Assembly (NCBI RefSeq): GCF_001623525.1
Contig: NZ_CP015225.1
Span: 1,798,001 to 1,862,000 of the forward strand
Source of the DNA: Pseudomonas fluorescens
GTDB taxonomy: Bacteria > Pseudomonadota > Gammaproteobacteria > Pseudomonadales > Pseudomonadaceae
Length of the DNA: 64,000 nucleotides
Direction of reading: 5' to 3'
Positions 27,497 to 35,986 of the stretch are shown here, one piece after another. The translations under genes were made by a program, and so were the position numbers. The number at the start of each line of letters is the position of its first letter. Position 1 is the stretch's first letter. The notes beneath the pieces were generated by a model that was given only the letters and a program-made list of their open reading frames with translations, did no database searches and was not told where the DNA came from.

Positions 27497-27738
27497 ACGG
27501 GCCGGGCAAGCCGCTAATTCGGGTCACCTGAAACGCGAGTGGCGCCCCAAATCAAATCGCCATCAGATAGCCTTGCAAAAACACCCGGGCCGTCTAGATT
27601 CAAATCTGTCTCCAACCACATCGTCAACCACACCTGACAGCCCTTCGGGCGAGAGCGTCTATTGGCCTAAAACACACACTTGGCGTTGCTTTCAATTACT
27701 GACACGGAATCAGTCAATAACAACAAGAGGGATGCTTG
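27497..27738 (+). promoter_or_regulatory. Upstream region of the ebo-type cluster
   Basis: A 242-base gap before the first ebo gene. It is AT-richer from about 27680 and holds a small dyad ACTGA-7-TCAGT (27698-27714) about 25 bases before the ATG. A good SD (GAGGG) precedes the ATG at 27739. The promoter of the long operon should be here. Confidence 0.45.
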
Positions 27739-29613
27739 ATGAAGCATGGCCGTGGGTATCGTTTGCTCTCGCAAAAAGGCGCAGCCGGACATTTCTGGCT
27801 GTCGCTGGTTTGCTTTTCCGCCCTGGTGATCGCCAGCTTCTTGCTGTTCGAACAACAGATCCAAGACTTCCTGACCCATCTCGAGCTGTACCAGCCCTCG
27901 ACGCCCGCGCAGAAACTCTACCTCGCGTTGCTGCTGATCGCCCTGCTGGCGCTGGACGTGGTGCTGCCGGTGCCGTCGAGCATGGTTGCGCTGCTGGCCG
28001 TGGCCATGCTCGGCAGCGTGGGGGGTTACCTGGCGATTTTCGTGGGGCTGTGCCTGGGCGCCGGGTTGGGTTATGCCCTGGGCGCCGGCTATTTGCGTTT
28101 GTTGTCCGGCCGCCTGGGCCTGCATCAGCGCCAGCCGGGGCAACTGGCGTACCGGTTGGGCACACTGTCGTTGATCTGCCTGCGCGGGGTCCCGGTATTG
28201 GCGGAAACTTCAGTCGTCGCCGCCGGTATGCAAGGCTACCCTCTGCGCGCTTTCATCCTGGTCACCACCCTGGCCAACGCCGGCCTCGCGCTGGCCTACA
28301 GCGCCATAGGCAGCTTTCTCGTCGAGCAGAACGCGCTGTTGGTGACCTTGCTCGCCAGCATGGTATTGCCCGGGCTGTTCATCGCCGGGTACAGCCTGTT
28401 CAAGAGCCTTCGCCGCAGCGAAGCGGAGCAACCGTTGCACGGGCGCTTCAAGGTCAGCTACGACTACCCGGTGGTGTTCACCGACCATGTATTCGATCCG
28501 CTCAATCCCTGCCTGCACCGCCAGCTCATGGCCGGCCACAGGGGCCCGGTCACGGTGTTGATATTCGCCGATGAACAACTGCTGCACAGCGCCCCGCACC
28601 TGCAGGAACAGATCAACGCCTACTTCGCCAGCCACTTTCCAGACCTGCACCTGCAGGCGCCGCCGATTGCGGTCCCGGCCGGCGAGTCGAGCAAGGATTC
28701 ACAGGTGTTGCAGCGGCTGTACACCGACATGCTGAAACATGGCTTGGACCGGCATTGCCATGTGCTGGCCCTCGGTGGCGGCGCGGTGCTGGATGCGGTG
28801 GGCTACGCCTGCGCCACCTTCCACCGTGGCATTCGCCTGATTCGCATCCCCAGCACCGTGCTCGCCCAGAACGACGCCGGCATCGGTGTGAAAAACGGCA
28901 TCAACGCCTTCGGCCAGAAGAACCTGCTGGGCGCCTTCTATCCCGCCACCGCAGTCATCAACGACTTTCAATTGCTGACCAGCCTGACCCGGCGCGACCA
29001 GATCGCAGGCCTGGCCGAGGCGGTCAAGGTGGCGCTGATCAAGGACCCGGCGTTTTTCCAGTGGATGGAGCAACAGGCCGACGCCCTCGCCCACTTCGAA
29101 CATGGGGCCAGCCGCTATGCGATCCGCCGCTGCGCCGAATTGCACCTGGCGCACATCACCGGTGCCGGCGACCCCTTCGAACGCGGTAACGGACGGCCCT
29201 TGGACTACGGACATTGGGCCGCTCACAAACTGGAAAATCTCAGTCAGCACCGACTGCGCCATGGTGAAGCCGTCGCGGTGGGCATGGCCCTGGATGGGCT
29301 TTATGCCAATGCCTTGGGGTTGTTGAGCGACGGCGACACCGAACGGGTGCTGAACCTGCTGCTCAAGCTCGGCTTCTGTCTGAACCCGCCAGAACTGACC
29401 TTGAAAGATGCACTGGGGCGCTCGCAGGTCTTGCTGGGATTGGAGGAGTTCCGCCAGCATTTGGGCGGGCAACTCTCCATCCCCATGTTGAGCCGGATCG
29501 GCGAGTCGGTGGACTTGCATGAAATCGATACCGCGCGAATGGAGCAGGCATTGCAGCGGCTGTCCACCCAGGTCGAGCTTGCGCCGATCCTGAACGAGCG
29601 CTGTGCGCAATGA
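27739..29613 (+). CDS. eboD: EboD-like: VTT membrane domain fused to sugar phosphate cyclase
   Basis: 624 aa from the ATG at 27739. Residues about 15-225 are a VTT/DedA-type membrane domain with six hydrophobic segments. Residues about 235-624 are a 3-dehydroquinate-synthase-like sugar phosphate cyclase. The zinc ligands of that family are kept: E427 in GLAEAVK, H492 in DYGHWAAH and H508 in LRHGEAV, with the 16-residue H-H spacing of DHQS. The nucleotide-binding part has GGGAVLDAVGY. The usual SVGGKTG is replaced by AGIGVKNG, so it is likely not a normal shikimate enzyme. First gene of the cluster; the stop overlaps the UbiA start. Confidence 0.88.
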   Translation: MKHGRGYRLLSQKGAAGHFWLSLVCFSALVIASFLLFEQQIQDFLTHLELYQPSTPAQKLYLALLLIALLALDVVLPVPSSMVALLAVAMLGSVGGYLAIFVGLCLGAGLGYALGAGYLRLLSGRLGLHQRQPGQLAYRLGTLSLICLRGVPVLAETSVVAAGMQGYPLRAFILVTTLANAGLALAYSAIGSFLVEQNALLVTLLASMVLPGLFIAGYSLFKSLRRSEAEQPLHGRFKVSYDYPVVFTDHVFDPLNPCLHRQLMAGHRGPVTVLIFADEQLLHSAPHLQEQINAYFASHFPDLHLQAPPIAVPAGESSKDSQVLQRLYTDMLKHGLDRHCHVLALGGGAVLDAVGYACATFHRGIRLIRIPSTVLAQNDAGIGVKNGINAFGQKNLLGAFYPATAVINDFQLLTSLTRRDQIAGLAEAVKVALIKDPAFFQWMEQQADALAHFEHGASRYAIRRCAELHLAHITGAGDPFERGNGRPLDYGHWAAHKLENLSQHRLRHGEAVAVGMALDGLYANALGLLSDGDTERVLNLLLKLGFCLNPPELTLKDALGRSQVLLGLEEFRQHLGGQLSIPMLSRIGESVDLHEIDTARMEQALQRLSTQVELAPILNERCAQ

Positions 29614-30500
29614 ACCAGACGGCGCCGAACCTCAAGACCTGGCTGACCCTCGGCCGTGTCTCCAACCTGCCCACGGTGTGGACCAACACCTTGGCCGCCG
29701 CCCTGCTCGCCAGCAGCGCCGGGGCCCTGGCACCGCCGTCTTCCCTGGTGTGGATCCTGCTGCTGGTGGCACTGTCGCTGCTGTACCTCGCCGGCATGCT
29801 GTTGAACGACCTGTTGGACGCCGACTGGGACCAACAACACCACAACCCCCGCCCCATAACCCTGGGCCTGGTGAGCCGCCAGCACGTGCGGCTGGCCACT
29901 GCGTTGTTGCTGGTGCTGGCTGCCGCCTCGCTGCTGGGCCTGAGCCAGTTGATCGAGCAGCCGCACTGGCTGCTGGGCAGCGCCACCCTGTTGGTGGGCT
30001 GCATTCTCGGTTACAACCTGCTGCACAAGAAATACGCCCACAGCGTCTGGCTGATGGGGGCCTGCCGCTCCGCGCTCTACCTCACCGCGGCGGCCAGCCT
30101 GGCGATGCCGGCGGGACCGATCTGGCTCTGCGCCATTTTGCTCGGTGTCTACATCAGCGGCCTGACCTACCTGGCTCGCCAGGAACACCGCAACCAACTG
30201 ATCAGCCGCCTCCCCCTGCTCTTGATGCTGAGCCCACTGGCCTTGGCGATCTATGCAGGCAGCACCTGGTTTTGGCCGGTGCTGCTGTTATGGCTTGGCT
30301 GGTTGGGCTGGCATTACTGGCACAACCTGGCCAACCCTCGGCAACGACAGGTCCGCGCCTTTATCGGCGCTGGCCTGGCAGCCCTGCCGCTGTTCGATGC
30401 CCTGGTGCTGGCCGTGGCTAACCAGCCCTTGGGCAGCCTGTTATGTGTCGCGGTGTTTTTCCTGCTTCCCCATTTCCAGCGCTGGATCAAACCAACATGA
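29610..30500 (+). CDS. eboC: EboC-like UbiA-family prenyltransferase
   Basis: 296 aa, very hydrophobic, eight to nine membrane segments. The first Mg/diphosphate motif of UbiA enzymes is present, N66-D67-x2-D70-x3-D74 (LLNDLLDADWD). The second Asp-rich motif is weak, so the acceptor is unclear. It is linked by ATGA overlap to the cyclase and to EboA. In the ebo cluster this protein is thought to prenylate or move a metabolite at the inner membrane. Confidence 0.9.
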   Translation: MNQTAPNLKTWLTLGRVSNLPTVWTNTLAAALLASSAGALAPPSSLVWILLLVALSLLYLAGMLLNDLLDADWDQQHHNPRPITLGLVSRQHVRLATALLLVLAAASLLGLSQLIEQPHWLLGSATLLVGCILGYNLLHKKYAHSVWLMGACRSALYLTAAASLAMPAGPIWLCAILLGVYISGLTYLARQEHRNQLISRLPLLLMLSPLALAIYAGSTWFWPVLLLWLGWLGWHYWHNLANPRQRQVRAFIGAGLAALPLFDALVLAVANQPLGSLLCVAVFFLLPHFQRWIKPT

Positions 30501-31270
30501 ACACGGACGTTACTGCAGCGGCATCGGCGGCCCTCGACATGCGCCACGATTGCCTGAACGAACAACGCCAGCCCTTCATCCGCCATCTCGATGAAAGCGA
30601 ACGGCGATGGTGGCATCAGGCAGAGGAACAGCTTGCCCTAAGCCCGGACGCCAACACCGCGGCGCTCATGAGCAGCCAATGCAAGCGCAACCTCAAGGAG
30701 CGTGCGCAACCCGGCAGCGATGGCTGGAGCAACGTCCAGCTGGCGCGGGCGTTGCTGCTGGCCCAGGTGCTGGAACAGCAGCCCGCCGCCCGGCAAGTCC
30801 CCCTGCTGCACCAATTATTCCTGTGGGGCGACGACCAGGAAAAGGTCGCCACCTTGAAAACCCTCGATTGGCTCGATAGTCGCGGAGCGTGCGTGGAGCT
30901 TGCACGCCAGGCCGGACGCACCAGCAACAGCCAGGTGTTCGCCGCCCTCGCCCTGGACACCGCCTACCCATCGCGTCACTACAACGAACAGGCCTTCAAC
31001 CAATTGGTGTTGAAAGCGCTGGGCATGGGCCTCGACGTACGACGCCTGATCGGCCTGGCGCAACGACAAAGCGTCACCCTCAACCAGTTGGCCCTCGACC
31101 TGCTGGACGAACAACTCGCCGCCGAACGAACGGTGTCCGCCGGACTGCCCCACGTCATTGCCTTCGACCTGCTGAGCCCGGCGCAACGTCAGCGCCTGGC
31201 CGGCCTGGGCCAGCAACAACGCTTACCGGCGCAATGGCACGAGCACCTGGGCGGCGTTTCGCCGAACTGA
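30497..31270 (+). CDS. eboA: EboA-like protein
   Basis: 257 aa from the ATG at 30497, which overlaps the UbiA stop (ATGA); upstream codons of the open frame lie inside the UbiA gene. A soluble helical protein with no known catalytic motif. The position in the cluster and the segment QVFAALALDTAYPSRHYNEQ match EboA family members (EboA domain-containing protein). Function unknown. 39 bases separate it from the next gene. Confidence 0.85.
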   Translation: MNTDVTAAASAALDMRHDCLNEQRQPFIRHLDESERRWWHQAEEQLALSPDANTAALMSSQCKRNLKERAQPGSDGWSNVQLARALLLAQVLEQQPAARQVPLLHQLFLWGDDQEKVATLKTLDWLDSRGACVELARQAGRTSNSQVFAALALDTAYPSRHYNEQAFNQLVLKALGMGLDVRRLIGLAQRQSVTLNQLALDLLDEQLAAERTVSAGLPHVIAFDLLSPAQRQRLAGLGQQQRLPAQWHEHLGGVSPN

Positions 31271-31309
31271 TGCCCCACCTCCCCCCGCTTTTTTTGACGA
31301 GGATTCACC

Positions 31310-32194
31310 ATGCTCAAGTACTTTGACCCGCATATCCACATGGTCAGCCGCACCACCGACGATTACCAGAACATGGCGGCCGCCGGCATCACCGGGGTAA
31401 TCGAGCCGGCCTTCTGGCAGGGCCAGGCCAGGACCAGCGTCGGCAGCTTCATCGACTACTTCGACACACTGTTGGGCTGGGAGCGTTTTCGCGCCAGCAT
31501 GTTTGGCATCCATCACTTCTGCACCATTGGCCTGAATCCCAAGGAGGCCAATGACCTGTCGGTGGCCAATGAGGTGCTGGAGATTCTGCCGCGCTACCTG
31601 GTGAAAGACGGCGTGGTGGCGGTGGGTGAAATCGGCTACGACGACATTACCCCGGAAGAAGATCGCTTCCTCGCCGCGCAATTGGAGCTGGCCAAGCAAT
31701 TCAATCTGCCGGTGCTGGTGCACACCCCGCACCGCGACAAGATAGGTGGCACCAAACGCACGCTCGCCGTCATTCGCGAGGTCGGCATTGCCGAACATCT
31801 GGTGATCATTGACCACCTCAACGAACTGACCCTGCCCCTGGTGCTGGACAGCGACTGCTGGCGCGGCCACTCCATCTACCCCAACACCAAGATGTCGGAA
31901 CAACGCATGGTCGCGCTGCTGCAGCAGTACGGCACGGAGAAAATGGTGGTCAACAGCGCCGCCGACTGGGGCATCAGCGACCCGCTCAAGGTGCCCAAGA
32001 CCGGCCAGGCAATGTTGGCCGCAGGCTTCAGTGAAGCCCAGGTCGAACAAGTGCTGTTCCACAACCCGGTGGACTTTTTTGCCCAGAGCGGCCAGTTGGA
32101 CAAAGCCCTGGTCAGCACGCCCCTGCCCATCGATCAGCGGCGACAATGGCAGGACAACTCCGCCCTGCGGGGCCAGGAACCGGTGATCAAATGA
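31310..32194 (+). CDS. eboB: EboB-like TatD-family metal-dependent hydrolase
   Basis: 294 aa. TIM-barrel metallohydrolase: metal motif FDPHIHM at the N-terminus (HxH), E in AVGEIGYDD, H in LVHTPHRDK, H in IIDHLN and a C-terminal Asp region NSAADWG. This is the TatD/PHP-like set. No signal peptide. In the ebo cluster it is the EboB hydrolase. The stop overlaps the next gene by ATGA. Confidence 0.92.
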   Translation: MLKYFDPHIHMVSRTTDDYQNMAAAGITGVIEPAFWQGQARTSVGSFIDYFDTLLGWERFRASMFGIHHFCTIGLNPKEANDLSVANEVLEILPRYLVKDGVVAVGEIGYDDITPEEDRFLAAQLELAKQFNLPVLVHTPHRDKIGGTKRTLAVIREVGIAEHLVIIDHLNELTLPLVLDSDCWRGHSIYPNTKMSEQRMVALLQQYGTEKMVVNSAADWGISDPLKVPKTGQAMLAAGFSEAQVEQVLFHNPVDFFAQSGQLDKALVSTPLPIDQRRQWQDNSALRGQEPVIK

Positions 32195-33420
32195 GCGCCC
32201 GCACGGGTTGGACGGCCATGCAGATCGGCTATTGCAGCAACGTGCACCCGACCCATGACCTGGGCGGGCTACGCGCTTGCGTCGAACGGCATTTCCAGAC
32301 CGTACGCACACTGCGCGGGCTCGACACGCAGGACAGTGGATTGTGGATCAGCGCCCTCGCCGCCGCCGAACTCCAACACGCGCCGACCCGTGCGGATTTC
32401 CTCGACCTGCTGCAACGCAGCGGGCTACGCCTGACCTCGCTCAATGGGTTTCCCTACGGCCAATTTCACCAAGGCGCAGTGAAAGCCGACGTCTACCTGC
32501 CCAACTGGGCCGATCCGCAGCGGCTGGCGTACAGCCTGGACCTGGCTCGACTTCTCGCCCAGGCCCTGCCAGCGGACTGTGCCCAGGGGGTGATCTCCAG
32601 TCTGCCGCTGGGTTATGCCGCCCACTGGAGCCCGACGGTACAGCAACGTGCCGAGCAGCAACTGCGCGAGCTCACTGCCGGGCTGGCCCGGCTGCAACGG
32701 GAGACGGGCAAGAAGATCGTGGTCTGCCTGGAGATGGAGCCCGATTGTGTGCTGGAAAACACCGACCAGGCCATCGCCTTCTTCCACCACTGGCAAGCCA
32801 CGGACCCGCACCATGAACACCTGGCGCTGTGCTTTGACGTTTGCCACCAGGCCGTGATGTTCGAAGACTGCTATCAATCACTGGACCGATTGCGTCGGGC
32901 CCGGGTCCCCATCGGCAAGATCCAGTTATCCAATGCACTGATTTGTCGCCTGCCTGAGGACGAGCACCGGCGCGAACAGGTGCTCAAGACATTGAGCGGT
33001 TTTGCCGAGCCCACCTACCTGCATCAAGTGAAGGCCCGCGATGGACACGATCGGTTATCGGCCTGGGCCGACCTCCCCGCGGCCCTGGACGATTGTGAGC
33101 AGAACCGCGTCTCTCATCCCGAGCTGAGGATTCACTTCCACATTCCGCTGTTCAGCGAGCAGTTGCTGCTGCCCGAACTCAGCAGCAGCCAGCTTGCCCT
33201 GTCGCAGACTTTCGATTTTTTGGCCGACCATGGGGATTTTCGCCCCGTACTGGAAGTGGAAACCTACAGCTGGGGCGTCCTGCCTAGCCAATTGCGGCCT
33301 ACGACCGAGCATGCCCAACTCCAGGGCATCGCGGCGGAGTTGCATTGGGTCGAGGATCAATTGCAACAGCGCCGCTTGCTAGAACCTCAGGCACTGGAGG
33401 CCCACGCCCATGCGCTCTGA
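32191..33420 (+). CDS. eboE: EboE-like TIM-barrel (xylose isomerase-like) protein
   Basis: 409 aa from the ATG at 32191 (overlap ATGA with the TatD gene; another ATG is nine codons further on). A metabolite traP-independent TIM barrel of the AP-endonuclease-2/xylose-isomerase type; acidic residues of the usual metal site are in VCLEMEPDC, LCFDVCHQAV and HFHIPLF. EboE family members are annotated this way, and the reaction is unknown. The end overlaps the next gene by 11 bases. Confidence 0.88.
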   Translation: MSARTGWTAMQIGYCSNVHPTHDLGGLRACVERHFQTVRTLRGLDTQDSGLWISALAAAELQHAPTRADFLDLLQRSGLRLTSLNGFPYGQFHQGAVKADVYLPNWADPQRLAYSLDLARLLAQALPADCAQGVISSLPLGYAAHWSPTVQQRAEQQLRELTAGLARLQRETGKKIVVCLEMEPDCVLENTDQAIAFFHHWQATDPHHEHLALCFDVCHQAVMFEDCYQSLDRLRRARVPIGKIQLSNALICRLPEDEHRREQVLKTLSGFAEPTYLHQVKARDGHDRLSAWADLPAALDDCEQNRVSHPELRIHFHIPLFSEQLLLPELSSSQLALSQTFDFLADHGDFRPVLEVETYSWGVLPSQLRPTTEHAQLQGIAAELHWVEDQLQQRRLLEPQALEAHAHAL

Positions 33421-34855
33421 TCCTGCGCGCCAGCCGCTGCTGCTGATCAACGTGGTCGGCCTGACGCCCGCGCTGTTGGGTGCCGCGACGCCCTGCATCA
33501 ATGCCCTGTTGAAAACGGCCAAGATGGCCACGCTGCAGCCAGTGTTCCCGGCGGTCACCTCGACCGTGCAGGCCTCGATCCTCACCGGACAACCACCGTC
33601 GGAACACGGCATCGTCGGCAACGGCTGGTATTTTCGCGATCAGGCCGAAGTACGTTTCTGGCTGCAACCCAATGCACTGATCCAGGGGGAAAAGGTCTGG
33701 CAGACACTCAAGCGCCAGTACCCCGGGTTTCGCTGCAGCCAATTGTTCTGGTGGTACAACATGTATGCCGACGTGGACGCCGCCATTACCCCTCGGCCCC
33801 ACTACCCGGCCGATGGTCGCAAGCTGTTCGGCCTGTATTCGGCGCCGGCCTCGTTGCATGAGCGTATCGAACAGCAGATCGGCGAGTTTCCCTTTCCGAG
33901 TTTCTGGGGACCGGCGGCCGGCATCGCGTCGAGCCGCTGGATCGTCGACTGCGCCATCGCCGAATTCCAGATCAACCGCCCCGACCTGCAATTGATCTAC
34001 CTGCCCCACCTCGACTACAGCCTGCAACGCCTGGGGCCCGATCACCCGTCGATTGCCGACGAGGTAAGGGCCATCGACGGTGAAGTCGGGCGTCTGCTGG
34101 ACTTTGCCCAAGCACAAGGCGCGGCAGTGATGCTGCTGTCCGAATACGGGATCGAAGCCGTCACCCAATCCGTTTCCATCAACCGGTTGTTACGTGCCGA
34201 GGGCTTGTTGCAGGTCCGCCAATCGCTGACCTGGGAGTTGCTCGACCCCGGTGCCAGTGCAGCGTTTGCGGTGGCCGATCATCAGGTCGCGCACATCTAC
34301 GTGAAGCAGGCGTGCGACATCCCCCGCGTCAAGGCGCTGTTGCAACGCCAGGCCGGCATCGAGCAGGTGCTGGATAAAACCGAACAACGGGCCTGGCAAC
34401 TGGATCATCCCCGCAGCGGCGAACTGGTGGCCGTGGCCGCGCCCGGTTACTGGTTCGATTATTACTACTGGTTCGACGAGCGCCAGGCCCCCGACTTTGC
34501 CCGCACCGTGGACATCCATCGCAAGCCAGGCTATGACCCGCTCGAGCTGTTCATCGACCCGGCCATTCGCTTCCCGAAATTGAAAGTGGCGCGCCGCCTG
34601 CTCCAGAAAAAGCTCGGCTTTCGCTACTACATGGACCTGATTCCGCTGGACACCCGCCTGGTCCGCGGTAGCCACGGACGGCTGCCCACGAGCGAGAAGA
34701 CCGGCCCGCTGCTCATCACCAATTGTGATCTGTCGTTGCCGCAGCACCTTGCGGCGACGGCGGTGAAGCAACTGCTCCTGGAACACTTCCGGGGGCACCC
34801 TCATGCCGATACGGCGAATGCCAAGGAGCTTCCATGCGGCGAGCCATTTCCATAA
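33410..34855 (+). CDS. eboF: EboF-like alkaline phosphatase/nucleotide pyrophosphatase family protein
   Basis: 481 aa. Nucleotide-pyrophosphatase/phosphodiesterase fold: nucleophile region PVFPAVTSTVQASILTG (probable T50) followed by PPSEHGIVGNGW, then the metal Asp/His sites in LIYLPHLDYSLQ and LLSEYGIEAV. No signal peptide, so cytosolic. It ends the ebo core and overlaps the next gene by 22 bases, so the accessory block is translated from the same mRNA. Confidence 0.9.
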   Translation: MRSDPARQPLLLINVVGLTPALLGAATPCINALLKTAKMATLQPVFPAVTSTVQASILTGQPPSEHGIVGNGWYFRDQAEVRFWLQPNALIQGEKVWQTLKRQYPGFRCSQLFWWYNMYADVDAAITPRPHYPADGRKLFGLYSAPASLHERIEQQIGEFPFPSFWGPAAGIASSRWIVDCAIAEFQINRPDLQLIYLPHLDYSLQRLGPDHPSIADEVRAIDGEVGRLLDFAQAQGAAVMLLSEYGIEAVTQSVSINRLLRAEGLLQVRQSLTWELLDPGASAAFAVADHQVAHIYVKQACDIPRVKALLQRQAGIEQVLDKTEQRAWQLDHPRSGELVAVAAPGYWFDYYYWFDERQAPDFARTVDIHRKPGYDPLELFIDPAIRFPKLKVARRLLQKKLGFRYYMDLIPLDTRLVRGSHGRLPTSEKTGPLLITNCDLSLPQHLAATAVKQLLLEHFRGHPHADTANAKELPCGEPFP

Positions 34856-35976
34856 CCGTTCTCAGTGCCCTGGCCGGTTTGGCCCAGGCACAGGACACCA
34901 ACAACTTCGATTGCAGTAACTTCCTGCAATTTGGAGCAGACATCAACCAGACTCGGACCGCGTTTGCCCAGAGTCCCGAGACCATGGCCTGGAACTGGTT
35001 CGTCTGCTTGAACCAACCCAGTACCGCGCAAAGCAGCAATCTCGTGTGGGAGACGATGAAGCCCTCGGACCAGGTCTACCTGCCCAACGGCGCTCCACCG
35101 GGCACCTATGACAGCTCCGCGCCGCTCCCGGCCGCGGTGGTGACGCAAGCCAAGGCACAAGGTATGGACTTGTCCCGGTCCTTCCATAACATCAATGCCA
35201 CCCAACAGGTCGATGGCCTGATCCTGCAAATGGGTGGTGCCGTGCCCGATGCCCAACAAGGCCACCCCGTACGCTTTCAGTTGCTGATGGGCAAGGACAC
35301 GTTCGATTACATCGTGAATAAGCAGGTCTACAACATGAATGGCCAGGCCGCCCTGGCCAACGACCTGAACTTCCCCCCCACCGCCTGGGAGTTGAAAGCC
35401 GCGTGGCTGTGGATCGGCACAGACACGACCTACCGACAAACCCTGGTGAACGACGGCTACTACATTGCCCAGGCCTATTACCAGCAGGACGACGGTACTT
35501 ACCAGGTCGGCTATGTGGCATTGAGCGGTCTGCATGTCGTCAACAAACTGAACGCCAACTGGGTCTGGACCACCTTCGAAAACATCAACAACAGTAAATA
35601 CACCGTCACCAATGCCGCCCCGCCTGCGCCGATGACCAATACCACGGGGCCGACTCCGGCCGCCAAGCCGGTGAATGCCAGCTTCCAGGCCAATAACCGG
35701 AACCTGTCGAAGTACGAGTTGATCGGGGTCGAGTTCCAACCCATCACCCAGGTACTGGCCAACTCACAACTGGAATCGGCGTTCCAGAACACCTCGTCCT
35801 GCCTGGCCTGCCACGGCACCGCCGCCTATTCGAACGACAAAGGCTACTTCAATTTCGCTCTGAACCACGGGGGCGGCATCGTCTACCCCACCACCCCGCT
35901 GCCGCCCTCGGCATTCGATGGCTACAAAAAACTGGACTTTGTCTGGTCGCTGAAACGCGCCCAGTGGCAACGCTAA
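34834..35976 (+). CDS. Exported protein with one CxxCH heme motif (accessory copy 1)
   Basis: 380 aa. Sec signal peptide with probable cleavage after AQA (residue 20). A single heme-binding motif C323-L-A-C326-H327 lies near the C-terminus. The central part (about 120-270) has FDYIVNKQVYN and YVALSGLHVVNKLNANWVWTTFE. It is paralogous to the protein at 39448-40752, sharing the WVWTTFE/WIWSTFE segment and the C-terminal heme site. AAGGAG precedes the ATG. It is not a normal cytochrome c by length; a periplasmic redox partner is likely. Family without a name known to me. Confidence 0.82.
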   Translation: MRRAISITVLSALAGLAQAQDTNNFDCSNFLQFGADINQTRTAFAQSPETMAWNWFVCLNQPSTAQSSNLVWETMKPSDQVYLPNGAPPGTYDSSAPLPAAVVTQAKAQGMDLSRSFHNINATQQVDGLILQMGGAVPDAQQGHPVRFQLLMGKDTFDYIVNKQVYNMNGQAALANDLNFPPTAWELKAAWLWIGTDTTYRQTLVNDGYYIAQAYYQQDDGTYQVGYVALSGLHVVNKLNANWVWTTFENINNSKYTVTNAAPPAPMTNTTGPTPAAKPVNASFQANNRNLSKYELIGVEFQPITQVLANSQLESAFQNTSSCLACHGTAAYSNDKGYFNFALNHGGGIVYPTTPLPPSAFDGYKKLDFVWSLKRAQWQR

Positions 35977-35986
35977 GGAGCATGAC

